From F23-D06 sp045132055 (GTDB lineage: Bacteria; Bacteroidota; Bacteroidia; Bacteroidales; WCHB1-69): a stretch of DNA of 64,000 bases. The notes under the pieces are model-generated. The model did not search any database. It saw only the letters and a program-made list of their open reading frames with translations, and was not told the DNA's origin. The stretch is taken from contig JBGURP010000014.1 in the NCBI GenBank assembly GCA_045132055.1, positions 1-64,000 on the forward strand, written 5' to 3'. The position numbers were made by a program, and so were the translations under genes. This document shows, piece after piece, positions 44,063 through 53,190 of this stretch. The stretch's first letter is position 1; each line of letters opens with the position of its first letter.

Positions 44063-47000
44063 ATGCGCAAATACACAGCATTTTTAGCAATGGTCGTCAT
44101 GTTTTTAGGACTGACGGTTGCATCTTACGCACAGATTACCTATACGGTAGTTTCATCTTCCAATTCTGAAGTTGTTATCAATGTTCAATTCCCCGAGTAT
44201 CAAACCCGTACCGTAGAGGTTAATGGGGAAACCATGCAACACTTGGAGATGAAGGATGCCTATCCGATAGAGAGTGTCGGCACGCCGGAACTGCTCCAGT
44301 CGGCATTTTCCATCATCATTCCGGAAGGAAGCCGTCCGACCGCTGAGATTCTCAACTCTGAGTACCAGTTGGTTACAGGTTTCAAACTGGCTCCCTCCAA
44401 AGGAAGATTGTACCGCAATGTGGATCCTGCCACGGTTCCTTACCAGAAAGGAGCCGCTTATCAGGATAACCGCTTCCTGTTCAATGACATGGTGGAGTTG
44501 GGAGATCCCTATCATCTGCGCGATTTCCGCGGTGTGGCTGTCCACTGCTACCCGTTTGCCTATAATCCCGTGCAGCAGACCTTGAAGGTTTACCAGAATA
44601 TGACTGTGAAAATCCACCTGAACAGCAGTACATCGATGCCGCGTCTGGAGCGAGTGGCCAAACCTTTTGACGCCATCTACGCAGACCATTTTCTGAATTA
44701 TACGAACTACCGTTCCAATCCGCTGCCGGATGAGGGAGACATGCTGATTATTGCCCCTGAGGAATTCTGTGATGCCATGCAACCATACGTGGAGTGGAAG
44801 ACGAAAACCGGATACAAGACAGAGTTGGTTACGTTGGAATCTATCGGTACTACCAGCACCGCGGTCAAGAATTATATTTCCAATTACTATAATAATGCTG
44901 ACCACAATTTGGTTTATGTGCTGATTGTGGGTGATAATACAAAATTTCCACCCTATATGTTGGGCTCTTCCGGTTATTGGAGCAGCCAGTATGCCGCCGA
45001 CAACTATTATGGTGAGATTGTGGGCAACGACAGTTACCCAGACATCATTATTGGCAAGATTTCTGCTGAGACGGTGGCTCATGTGACCACACAGGTGGAG
45101 CGTTTTATTCAATACGAGCAGAATCCCCCCGAGACTGCACATTTTCCGGTGTTTTTGGGTATCGCTTCCAGTGAAGGTGGTGGTGGCCAAGGCGATAACG
45201 GAGAGATTGACTATGAGCATATCCGCAACATCGGCACGATGTTATCCAATTATACATATACTTCTGGCTATGAGGTATTCGATGGTTCTCAAGGTGGACT
45301 TGACCAGCCTGGTGCAACCGCAGCACAAGTCTCCGCTGCTGTTAACAGTGGTGTGGGCATTATCAACTATTGCGGCCATGGATCGGAGACCACTTGGGTA
45401 ACGACCGGTTTCAGCGTGAGTAATGTGAACAGCTTGACTAACAACAACAAACTTCCGTTCATCATATCCACAGCCTGTGTAAACGGCGACTATGTGGGAC
45501 GTACCTGTTTTGCTGAAGCATGGATGCGAGCCACCAACAACGGTGAGCCCACAGGTGCAGTCAGCACATTGATGTCCTCCGTGAACCAATCTTGGAACCC
45601 GCCTATGTGCGGACAGGATCGCATGAACGAGCATCTGACGGGTGCCAATAACAAGACTCATCTGAACACTTTCGGCAGTATCGCTTTTAACGGTATCATC
45701 CACATGTTGGATACCTATAATGACGAAGAAGTTGCCCGCACGTGGATACTCTTCGGAGATCCCACTTTGGCCGTGCGCACAGCTGTGCCGCAGCAGTTGA
45801 CACTTGTATATTCTGAGGTACAACCCATCGGAGTCAACGATGTTTCATTTACTTCAAACGTGGAAAACGCCAAAGTGACCATTTCCAAAGGTGGTGAGAT
45901 TGTGGCCTCAGGACGCATCCTGGGGGGCACTTTAATATTGGACATCTCGTCTTTACCGGCACTTCCTGACACGTTGACCGTGACGGCATGGGCGCAGAAT
46001 TACGTCCCATACGTGGGCAACCTGTATCGTATACCTGCTAATGGACCATATATTGTATGCTCTGCTTTGATGGCTCATGACAGTAACAACAACATCCCTG
46101 AAAGTGGTGAAGTCGTCAATTTCAGCATCGATTTGCACAATGTTGGCAACCAAACAGGCAGCAATATTCGCACTATTGTAACTACGGAGGATCCGTACAT
46201 CGCCCTTTCGGGCAGTCCATCCCCGGTCAGTCAGCTGGCCGCCGGAGCCACAGCTACTGTCAGCGGTGCCTTTGTGATGCATATTCGTCCCGATGTTCCT
46301 GCCTTCTATCAAGCCTCCTTGAATATCAAATGTATTTTCAATGGCGACACCACGTCGTTTACACATCCTGTCTCCATTCGTGCCCCTAAACTCTTTGTGG
46401 ACAACATTCGGGTGGACGATAGCCAAAGAGGCAATGGCAATGGTGTATTTGATATTGGCGAGACTGTGGATTTGATAGTCACGGTGACCAATAGAGGCGA
46501 TGCACCTACTTCTTCCGGAAGAGTGAAGATTTATTGTCATGATGATAATTTCATTATTGATACAAATAGAATTAATGTCGGTTCCTTGGAAGTCTGTCGG
46601 TCCTTTGACATCAGATTTTCTGCCAGCATCGATGCTTCTGTTACGGAGCCCACCATGTTTCGTCTTCATGGAAACTATCATGCAGGGAGTTATGAAGCCG
46701 ATCTTATGCATTATATAAAAGTTGGTGCGATAATAGAAGATTGGGAAAGCAATGACTTTACGACCTTTTCTTGGGATACGACTGGTACCAATCCGTGGAT
46801 TATCACGAATCAGGGCGTTTATGAGGGAACGTACTCGGCATGCTCCGCGCAGATTGGCAACAATGCCAGAAGCATACTCTCCATTACCCATCACAATGCG
46901 TATGGCGACACGCTCTCCTTCTATTACAAGGTGTCCAGCGAGGCCGACTACGATTTCTTGAACTTCTACATTGACAATCAACTGCAAGAGCAATGGAGCG

Positions 47001-47410
47001 GCACTGTTAACTGGAGCAGAGCTGCCTATTACGTCCCCGCAGGCACACATACTTACAAATGGGAGTATAAGAAAGACACTTATACGGCTTCCGGTCAAGA
47101 CAGAGCTTGGATAGACTTGATTGACTTCCCCATCTCCAACGGACCTGTCAGTGTGGAGAATATCCAGACTTCTGCTATTACTGTGTCACCGAACCCCACC
47201 ACAGGCATCATCCGTGTGATTACTGACAATAATTCCGTAGAACCGGCGTTTTATCAGCTGTTTGACTTGAATGGTCGATTGTTGCTGCAAGATGATCTGT
47301 CCGTTGACATGCCGACGATTGACATAAGACAATTATCTTCCGGACTTTACCTTCTGAAGGTGATTGACCAGCATCAAGCCGTTAAAACTTTCAAAATCGT
47401 AAAACAATAA
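44063..47410 (+). CDS. Gingipain-like C25-family cysteine peptidase, T9SS cargo
   Basis: 1115 residues from MRKYTAFLAM. Signal peptide to about SYAQ (24), a gingipain-type propeptide (residues 25-200), then the peptidase domain: MLIIAPEEFCDAMQPYVEWKTKTGY, NLVYVLIVGDN, and the dyad H439 (INYCGHGSETTW) and C472 (STACVNGDY), 33 residues apart as H211/C244 in RgpB. An Ig-like domain follows the catalytic part, then CARDB/Ig-type repeats and a jelly-roll-like module. The end (VSPNPTTGIIRV ... GLYLLKVID ... FKIVKQ) is a type A sorting domain. Expected cell-surface or secreted endopeptidase. Confidence 0.9.
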   Translation: MRKYTAFLAMVVMFLGLTVASYAQITYTVVSSSNSEVVINVQFPEYQTRTVEVNGETMQHLEMKDAYPIESVGTPELLQSAFSIIIPEGSRPTAEILNSEYQLVTGFKLAPSKGRLYRNVDPATVPYQKGAAYQDNRFLFNDMVELGDPYHLRDFRGVAVHCYPFAYNPVQQTLKVYQNMTVKIHLNSSTSMPRLERVAKPFDAIYADHFLNYTNYRSNPLPDEGDMLIIAPEEFCDAMQPYVEWKTKTGYKTELVTLESIGTTSTAVKNYISNYYNNADHNLVYVLIVGDNTKFPPYMLGSSGYWSSQYAADNYYGEIVGNDSYPDIIIGKISAETVAHVTTQVERFIQYEQNPPETAHFPVFLGIASSEGGGGQGDNGEIDYEHIRNIGTMLSNYTYTSGYEVFDGSQGGLDQPGATAAQVSAAVNSGVGIINYCGHGSETTWVTTGFSVSNVNSLTNNNKLPFIISTACVNGDYVGRTCFAEAWMRATNNGEPTGAVSTLMSSVNQSWNPPMCGQDRMNEHLTGANNKTHLNTFGSIAFNGIIHMLDTYNDEEVARTWILFGDPTLAVRTAVPQQLTLVYSEVQPIGVNDVSFTSNVENAKVTISKGGEIVASGRILGGTLILDISSLPALPDTLTVTAWAQNYVPYVGNLYRIPANGPYIVCSALMAHDSNNNIPESGEVVNFSIDLHNVGNQTGSNIRTIVTTEDPYIALSGSPSPVSQLAAGATATVSGAFVMHIRPDVPAFYQASLNIKCIFNGDTTSFTHPVSIRAPKLFVDNIRVDDSQRGNGNGVFDIGETVDLIVTVTNRGDAPTSSGRVKIYCHDDNFIIDTNRINVGSLEVCRSFDIRFSASIDASVTEPTMFRLHGNYHAGSYEADLMHYIKVGAIIEDWESNDFTTFSWDTTGTNPWIITNQGVYEGTYSACSAQIGNNARSILSITHHNAYGDTLSFYYKVSSEADYDFLNFYIDNQLQEQWSGTVNWSRAAYYVPAGTHTYKWEYKKDTYTASGQDRAWIDLIDFPISNGPVSVENIQTSAITVSPNPTTGIIRVITDNNSVEPAFYQLFDLNGRLLLQDDLSVDMPTIDIRQLSSGLYLLKVIDQHQAVKTFKIVKQ

Positions 47411-47412
47411 CT

Positions 47413-48186
47413 ATGGAGAATAAGCCCCTGATCTTGGTGGTGAACGACGACGGCTACGAGGCTCGTGGTCTGGAGGCGATGGTTAGCATTGCCAAGGAGT
47501 TTGGTGAGGTGGTAGTTGTCGCGCCCGACCAGATGCGTTCTGCGATGGGCCACGCCATTACCATGAACGTGCCACTGCACATCAATCTCTACAAAACGGT
47601 GGACGGGGTGCAGTATTGGCGCACCAACGGCACGCCGGTGGATTGCGTGAAACTCGGTCAGAAGGTAGTCTTGCGTGGCCGCAAGATCGACTTGGTTTTG
47701 TCGGGCATCAACCATGGCTCAAACTCTTCCGTCAGCGTAATCTATTCTGGCACGATGGGCGCTGCTATTGAAGCGTCGTTCGACTCACCAGCCATTGGGT
47801 TGTCAGTGCAGGACTACTCGCCCAATGCCGATTTTACCGCCGCGGTGCACTATGGCAAGATTATCGTGAAGTCCGTTTTGGAGAAAGGCTTGCCCGAACA
47901 TGTTTGCCTGAATGTGAATGTGCCCAAAATCCCGTTTGAAGATATCAAGGGAATGAAAGTCACGCGCCAAATGGATGGATACTGGTATGAGGATATGGAA
48001 AAACGCGTAGATCCTTACGGCCGTACCTATTATTGGCTTACAGGTCATCTGGTCAGCACGGATGACAAGGAAGATACTTGCGAGTGGGCGCTGCAACACG
48101 GTTATATTTCCATTCAGCCTGTACACTATGATTTAACGGCGCACCATGCCATCAAGGACCTTAAATATTTTGAAGATGTTAGATAG
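47413..48186 (+). CDS. surE: 5'/3'-nucleotidase SurE
   Basis: 257 residues. Metal-dependent nucleotidase of stationary-phase survival. Asp-Asp metal site in VVNDDGYEARGL, Ser region YSGTMGAAIEA, GINHGSN and DYTPN-equivalent SPNADF. It starts 2 nt after the C25 protease stop and overlaps the next membrane protein by 11 nt. Confidence 0.95.
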   Translation: MENKPLILVVNDDGYEARGLEAMVSIAKEFGEVVVVAPDQMRSAMGHAITMNVPLHINLYKTVDGVQYWRTNGTPVDCVKLGQKVVLRGRKIDLVLSGINHGSNSSVSVIYSGTMGAAIEASFDSPAIGLSVQDYSPNADFTAAVHYGKIIVKSVLEKGLPEHVCLNVNVPKIPFEDIKGMKVTRQMDGYWYEDMEKRVDPYGRTYYWLTGHLVSTDDKEDTCEWALQHGYISIQPVHYDLTAHHAIKDLKYFEDVR

Positions 48187-48499
48187 ATTTTTCAACTTTT
48201 TGAGAAAAGATACCTATGCGATGGGTGTCATCTTAGGCCTGCTGATTCCAGCTGTGTTGTTCGGTATCATGTTCGGCGTGTTGGCTTGGATGGTGCACGC
48301 CAATCCGGATATGCTAGTTAACAAACCCAATCTTTACAAAACCATAGTGCCCAAGTTTATCCTCATCAGCATTATACCGTCGCTTTTTCTGTTACGTTAT
48401 TACCTGCTGAAACTCAAATATGACAAGACGGGCCGTGGATTGGTCATTTCCACATTTGTATTGGGTCTTGTCTTCGTGATTGTGCAATTTTCCCTGTAG
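48176..48499 (+). CDS. Small inner-membrane protein
   Basis: 107 residues with three hydrophobic helices (MGVILGLLIPAVLFGIMFGV, KFILISIIPSLFLLRYYLL, VISTFVLGLVFVIVQF) and short charged loops. The start MLDRFFNFLRKD at 48176 is within the end of surE, indicating translational coupling; an in-frame ATG at 48146 is deeper inside surE and less likely. No known domain recognised. Confidence 0.75.
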   Translation: MLDRFFNFLRKDTYAMGVILGLLIPAVLFGIMFGVLAWMVHANPDMLVNKPNLYKTIVPKFILISIIPSLFLLRYYLLKLKYDKTGRGLVISTFVLGLVFVIVQFSL

Positions 48500-48501
48500 G
48501 C

Positions 48502-49191
48502 TTATCCTTGTGCTGTTGCCAGTGTCACCACGCTGACCTTGACATCGGGCAGGGTCAGCAATTGCTGTATGGCGGCTTCCATCGTGGCTCCGGTGGTCAG
48601 CACGTCGTCACATACCAGCAAGTGTAGCCCATGCACGGCGTTGTCCTCCGTAGCCACAAACACTTCCTTCACATTTTCCCACCGGTTGAAGCGGCTCTTG
48701 CGAGTCTGCGTCTCGGTGAACTGTGCCCGCGTCAGGATGTTCGTGCGGTAAGGCTTGCCCATGCCCGCGCTCAATCCCTTGGCGAACCACTCGCTTTGGT
48801 TGTAGCCGCGCTTCCTTTGCTTCTTGGGATGCAAGGGGATGGGTACGATGCAATCCACTGGCTGGAAACGGGGTTCTTGCACTAAAAGACGTCCGTAGTA
48901 CTCTCCCAGATAAGAACCTAACTCTTTCTGTCCCTTGTATTTGAGCGCATGCAGGATATGTTGCACGTTGTTTCCTTTTTTGTAATAGAGCAACGAGGCC
49001 ACCTCTTCCACCTTCACGCGCCCAGCGAAGATGTTCATCAGCGGGTTGTCGTGGTTTTTGTGGAAGTTGGTTTCCGGCAGGTGCATCATACAGTGCAGGC
49101 AGAGATGCTGCTCGTTTTGTTGCAGCGCGTCCCCGCATGCCACACAGAGGCGAGGATAAAAGAGCGATAGGAGGTTGTCAAAAATTTTCAT
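48502..49191 (-). CDS. ComF-family phosphoribosyltransferase-like protein
   Basis: 229 residues. N-terminal double zinc ribbon (YPRLCVACGDALQQNEQHLCLHCM), then a type I PRTase domain with the PRPP motif LLVCDDVLTTGATM and VDCIVPIPLHPKKQRKRGYNQSE. Homologues (ComFC) act in DNA uptake in naturally competent bacteria; no other com genes are here. The start at 49191 was chosen for the family; the extension lies in repeat-like DNA. Confidence 0.88.
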   Translation of the reverse strand: MKIFDNLLSLFYPRLCVACGDALQQNEQHLCLHCMMHLPETNFHKNHDNPLMNIFAGRVKVEEVASLLYYKKGNNVQHILHALKYKGQKELGSYLGEYYGRLLVQEPRFQPVDCIVPIPLHPKKQRKRGYNQSEWFAKGLSAGMGKPYRTNILTRAQFTETQTRKSRFNRWENVKEVFVATEDNAVHGLHLLVCDDVLTTGATMEAAIQQLLTLPDVKVSVVTLATAQG

Positions 49192-49225
49192 GATTGTCGA
49201 TATTTTGTTTGAGTTTTCAACTTGT

Positions 49226-49282
49226 CGTGCTGAAAGCACGATATTCTAATAACCCCGAACAAGCGATAGCGCAGTTTGGGGT
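49226..49282. repeat. REP-like inverted repeats between subtilase and comF
   Basis: Two hairpins: CGTGC-TGAAA-GCACG (49226-49240) and ACCCCGAAC/GTTTGGGGT (49252-49260 with 49274-49282). No T-run. The 143-nt gap between the T9SS subtilase stop and the comF start contains nothing else recognisable. Confidence 0.6.
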
Positions 49283-49334
49283 GGCGGCGCTTATGGTTGG
49301 GACTGGCGTGCCGAAGGTACGCAACTATTTCAAG

Positions 49335-50990
49335 CTATTGTTTCAAGACTTTGAACACTTTGATTTGATGGTTGTCAGTTACAACTCTGCCAGTGTAAAA
49401 TCCTGCGGGCAAGTTGTTTACATGAATGGTGATGAAGTAGTCTTGCTCCGGCTGCTGGCTGAGCACCAACCGACCATCGATGGAATACAGCTCTACGCGC
49501 TGGATGTTGAGTTCCCGGTTCGGGATGGTGACAAGGTCAGTGCACGGGTTGGGGAACACGCTGACGGTGGGGATAGAGTATTGTGCCACCCCGTCGTGCG
49601 CATGCAGTTGGTATGCGGCGAAGAAGTCGGGGATGCCATAGCCGAGCGAATCATTAGGGTTGTTGTAACAGGAACCGCTCTCGCGGATGATCTGCATTAG
49701 TTCAGTGGATGACTTTGTGGGCAGGGCCTGCCACAGGCAGGCGCACAGTCCGGCGGCCACGGGACCGGCCAGACTCGTGCCATTGGCGGTGCCCAGGCCG
49801 TATTCAGGCCAAATGCAAACGGTGTTGACACCAACAGAGGTGATGTCCGGTTTCACGCGTCCGTCGTACGTGGGACCGCGCGAGGAGAAGGGGGCAATGT
49901 TGCCCTCTGCATCCGCTGCGCCTACGGTCAGTACATCGAAAGCATCGCCGGGGTGGCCGATATAGTGCCAGTCGTTTGCTCCATCGTTGCCCGCGCTGAT
50001 GCAGACCACTACACCTTTTTGCCCTAAAATGGTGGCGGCGCGGGAGGCGATGCTCGTCACACCATCCACATCCTGATACGTGAAATTGCCTTGTGGAAAG
50101 TCAACGAATGTAGTGTAGCCCAAAGAGGAGTTGATGACATCCGCGCCCAAGCTGTCGGCGATTTCCGCGGCCTGCGCCCAGAAGTCCTCTTCGATCAGCT
50201 GCTCGCTGTCGGGGCATTCGGAGCGGATGAAGAAATAGTTGGCATTCGGGGCCGTGCCCACCAACACGCCCTCTGATTGTACGGCCATGGTAGAGGTGAC
50301 GATTGTGCCGTGATAGTGGCCGTCGTACACGTAATGACGCCAAGGAATCAAATCAATGGAACCCCAAATCTGGCCATTCTCGAAAAGAGGTTGGAAATAA
50401 GCATTGGTGTCCAAGCCGGTCCATCCAGCATCAAACACCACAATCAACATGCTGTCGCCGCGGAAGCCCTCGTTGTGCAACAAATGTCCATTGTGCAATG
50501 CGATCTGCGGGTGTCCATATCCGTAGTCGAAAGGGATAACCGTGTCTTTGCTCTGGTTAGGCACCAACGGCTCAATGATTTCATTGGCAGCGGGTGTCTC
50601 GTAATCTATGGTCAAATCGTAATTGGCAACGGGCAGAATGTCTGTCACAAACGGCAGGTTTGCAATTTGGGCCAGTTTTGTGCTGTCGGGGCAGTAAATG
50701 GTGGTCGTGTTCATCCATTTGGACACGCAGAGCACGCGGATATCGTTGTCCAGGGCTTTGATTTGTTGCAAATACTGCGGGTTGACGGGCAGATCTTGCT
50801 CCGTGATGGGGATGTTGAAACGTGCGCGTTTGGCCAAGGCCCTCGGTGAAAGGTATTGTGAAGGATTGTCTATGGAGTAGGGGGTGTTGTTTTTGTCGGA
50901 CAGGGAGATGCGGTAGCAGGTGGTAGGTGCAATTTGGGCATTTACCATCAAACTTCCTAACAAAACACATAATAGGACGAGCCTTTTCAT
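49335..50990 (-). CDS. Subtilisin-like S8 serine protease, T9SS cargo
   Basis: 551 residues; signal peptide to VNAQ (19). An I9-like propeptide precedes the catalytic domain. Triad: D187 (VVFDAGWTGLDT), H227 (DGHYHGTIV) and S406 (NGTSLAGPVAAG), with oxyanion Asn in SAGNDG. The Asp and His motifs deviate from consensus (DAGW for DTG, HYHGT for HGT), as in related Bacteroidota S8 proteases. Sorting domain at the end: VFPNPCTDLVTI ... FYTGRVVTDN ... KVFKVLKQ. It lies 20 nt downstream of the kinase-RapZ gene on the same strand. Confidence 0.9.
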   Translation of the reverse strand: MKRLVLLCVLLGSLMVNAQIAPTTCYRISLSDKNNTPYSIDNPSQYLSPRALAKRARFNIPITEQDLPVNPQYLQQIKALDNDIRVLCVSKWMNTTTIYCPDSTKLAQIANLPFVTDILPVANYDLTIDYETPAANEIIEPLVPNQSKDTVIPFDYGYGHPQIALHNGHLLHNEGFRGDSMLIVVFDAGWTGLDTNAYFQPLFENGQIWGSIDLIPWRHYVYDGHYHGTIVTSTMAVQSEGVLVGTAPNANYFFIRSECPDSEQLIEEDFWAQAAEIADSLGADVINSSLGYTTFVDFPQGNFTYQDVDGVTSIASRAATILGQKGVVVCISAGNDGANDWHYIGHPGDAFDVLTVGAADAEGNIAPFSSRGPTYDGRVKPDITSVGVNTVCIWPEYGLGTANGTSLAGPVAAGLCACLWQALPTKSSTELMQIIRESGSCYNNPNDSLGYGIPDFFAAYQLHAHDGVAQYSIPTVSVFPNPCTDLVTIPNRELNIQRVELYSIDGRLVLSQQPEQDYFITIHVNNLPAGFYTGRVVTDNHQIKVFKVLKQ

Positions 50991-51010
50991 AATTTCTATT
51001 TTTTGATTTA

Positions 51011-52456
51011 TTAACTTTCTTGAGCTGTATGCCGTAGTACCACATTCACAGTGGGGTATTTTTCTCTGAGGTGTCGCGCGGCTTGTTCCGCGAAATAGAC
51101 GGATCGGTGCTGGCCGCCCGTGCAGCCGAAACTCACCATCAGATGGTCGAACTTTCGCTCCATGTAGTTATCTACCGCTTGTTCTATGATGGCGAATACA
51201 TGCTGTTTGAACAGATCCACCGCTTCATACTTCTCCAAATATTCAATAACGCAATTATCTTTGCCCGTATTGTGGGCAAACTGTTTTTCGCGGCCGGGGT
51301 TGGGCAGGGCGCGGCAATCGAACACAAAACCGCCACCGTTGGGGGACGGGTCTTGCGGGATGCCTTTCTTGAAAGAGAAGCTCTGCACGCGCACCGTCAG
51401 GGTGTTGGCAGGCTGGTAGGGTTTTACAAAGTCGGAAGCGATGATGTCTCGCAGCACGCGCGTGAGCTCGGGCAGTTGGATGGGCAGCGTCCAAGTATCG
51501 AGGATATGTTGGAGATTGCGGACCGCGTAGGGCACACTTTGTAAGAAGTGCGTTTTGCGCTCAAAGTAGCCCCGATAGCCGTAGGCGCCCATGGCTTGCA
51601 GGATGCGGATGAGCACGAAACCTTGGAAGTAGGAGACAAAAGCTGCCCTGTCAACAGGAATATGAGTGGATAGTTCGTCCAAATAAATGTTAAGCAGATG
51701 TTCGCGCAGTTCCGCTGAAAGGTCCGCCTTGGCATCATAGAGCAGGGAGGCGATGTCATATTGCAGAGCACCCTTTCTTCCACCTTGATAATCAATAAAA
51801 TATACATTATCGTCCTGCACCATGATGTTCCGCGACTGGAAATCGCGATAGAGGAAATACTCGCTGTCCGCAGTCAACAGGTATTGCATCAGCTGGTCAT
51901 AGTCGTTTTCCAAAAGTTGCTCGTTGAAAGGGACGTTAACCAATTTTAAGAAAAAGTACTTGAAATAGTTGAGATCCCATTGCATGGACTGGCGGTCGAA
52001 GGCGTGGCGCGGGTAGGCCACGGAAAAGTCGAGGCCTTGCTTGCCGGATAGTTGGATGGCGGGCAGTGCGCGGGCCACCTTTTCGTAATAGGCTATAGTT
52101 TCAGCAGACGGCAAGCCGTCAGGCTGGCGGTTTTTGCACAGATGGTCGTATAGGGTAGTGTGGCCTAGATCGCTTTGCAGATAGTGCTGCTGGTCAGGAT
52201 GTACGGCCAACAGTTGCGGCACCGGAAAATGCTTGTCAGAGAAAAACTTCGTGTAGGTGAAGAAGGCTTTGTTTTCAGCAATGTCATCGTTGAAGGCGCC
52301 TATCATGGTGCGCTGGTCGGCCAGGGTAATGCGGAAATAGAGTCTGTTTGATCCTGATTGGGCCAGCGGTTCGCAGCTGACCACATCCAGGCTGGAGTGT
52401 TCCAGCGCCATTTGGGAAAGGATTTGCTGGTGGAGAAGCGTCTGTGTAGCATTCAT
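51011..52456 (-). CDS. Aminoglycoside-phosphotransferase-like kinase fused to a RapZ C-terminal domain
   Basis: 481 residues, two modules. N-terminal APH/choline-kinase fold (about 1-330): nucleotide-binding opening SGSNRLYFRITL, catalytic loop YRDFQSRNIM and metal site YFIDYQGGRKGAL, as in AmgK-type cell-wall sugar kinases. C-terminal part (about 350-481) matches the RapZ C-domain: VRVQSFSFKKGIPQ, GGGFVFDCRALPNPG and SFGCTGGQHRSVYFAE. RapZ senses glucosamine 6-phosphate in enterobacteria through this domain, so the fusion may link sugar-nucleotide supply to a kinase; the substrate is not known. Own promoter at 52486. Confidence 0.85.
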   Translation of the reverse strand: MNATQTLLHQQILSQMALEHSSLDVVSCEPLAQSGSNRLYFRITLADQRTMIGAFNDDIAENKAFFTYTKFFSDKHFPVPQLLAVHPDQQHYLQSDLGHTTLYDHLCKNRQPDGLPSAETIAYYEKVARALPAIQLSGKQGLDFSVAYPRHAFDRQSMQWDLNYFKYFFLKLVNVPFNEQLLENDYDQLMQYLLTADSEYFLYRDFQSRNIMVQDDNVYFIDYQGGRKGALQYDIASLLYDAKADLSAELREHLLNIYLDELSTHIPVDRAAFVSYFQGFVLIRILQAMGAYGYRGYFERKTHFLQSVPYAVRNLQHILDTWTLPIQLPELTRVLRDIIASDFVKPYQPANTLTVRVQSFSFKKGIPQDPSPNGGGFVFDCRALPNPGREKQFAHNTGKDNCVIEYLEKYEAVDLFKQHVFAIIEQAVDNYMERKFDHLMVSFGCTGGQHRSVYFAEQAARHLREKYPTVNVVLRHTAQES

Positions 52457-52485
52457 AGCGATAACAGGTTAAGGTTTACGAAGTG

Positions 52486-52493
52486 CAAAGATA
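52486..52493 (-). promoter_or_regulatory. -7 promoter box (TATCTTTG) of the kinase-RapZ gene
   Basis: Reverse-strand TAnnTTTG match 30 nt upstream of the ATG at 52456, directly after the T-run of the upstream operon's terminator. Confidence 0.6.
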
Positions 52494-52494
52494 C

Positions 52495-52529
52495 AAAAAA
52501 GACCGAAGCCTTTCGGTTTCGGTCTTTTG
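52495..52529 (-). terminator. Terminator of the three-lipoprotein operon
   Basis: Ten-pair stem GACCGAAGCC/GGTTTCGGTC (one G-U) with a 4-nt loop; on the minus strand six T follow it. Ends the 56767-to-52594 operon. Confidence 0.8.
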
Positions 52530-52593
52530 ATGTTTCAGTTGAAAATAATATCGTTGCGATCCTAAGACCGCGACTTTTATTTTCACCACAAAG

Positions 52594-53190
52594 TTACTTT
52601 ACGCAAATTTCGTCTGGATCCAGATCAAAGAGCCAGCAAACAAACGAACATTCATACCAAAAAATGATGTTTACATCATCATTTCCACCAAAGTCAACCG
52701 TGGCAGGTTGAGCGAGACCATCCTCGCCAATGGTGATAGCTGCCGTAGGGCTTTGGGTACACCATGCGGCCACCTGCTCGGCGTTCTGTGCCGTGGTGAC
52801 GATGTCGTTGCCCAGAGCATCATGTGCATTCGAGCCGTTCGGTAGTGTAGCATTGTACCCCGCCACCGTGCGAATGCTTAACTGATAGTTTCCCTCGGGA
52901 ATGGAAGATTTCGGGGTGATCTTAGCCCATACGCCTCCGGTGAAAGGTAAGGTTTTGGTCGTCATCGGTTTCCTCCATGAGGTGTCAGTCAAAATCTCCT
53001 TTTTCTTGGCACCGTTCTCGTCAAGATAGTTGATTTCCACGTCTGACACACTGAGTACATCGGGACTCACGGAGACGTAGTACATCGTCTTTACATCAGG
53101 TTTTTTCTCTTTTTTGCATTGGGTGAGCAGAGTCACAGCAAGGCCGCAAAATAGGACTGCGGCTAAGGTCCATAAAATGTTACGTTTCAT
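52594..53190 (-). CDS. Small lipoprotein, third gene of the receptor-peptidase operon
   Basis: 198 residues from MKRNILWTLA at 53190; lipobox LTQC (C25) then a KKEKK cluster. One compact beta-rich domain (VYYVSVSPDVL-like opening, LPFTGGVWAKITPKSSIPEGNYQLSIRT) and a cysteine-containing acidic tail (YECSFVCWLFDLDPDEICVK). Its ATG overlaps the stop of the peptidase gene as ATGA, so stoichiometric synthesis is likely. Not recognised as a known family; could be a chaperone, inhibitor or partner of the peptidase. Terminator follows. Confidence 0.75.
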   Translation of the reverse strand: MKRNILWTLAAVLFCGLAVTLLTQCKKEKKPDVKTMYYVSVSPDVLSVSDVEINYLDENGAKKKEILTDTSWRKPMTTKTLPFTGGVWAKITPKSSIPEGNYQLSIRTVAGYNATLPNGSNAHDALGNDIVTTAQNAEQVAAWCTQSPTAAITIGEDGLAQPATVDFGGNDDVNIIFWYECSFVCWLFDLDPDEICVK

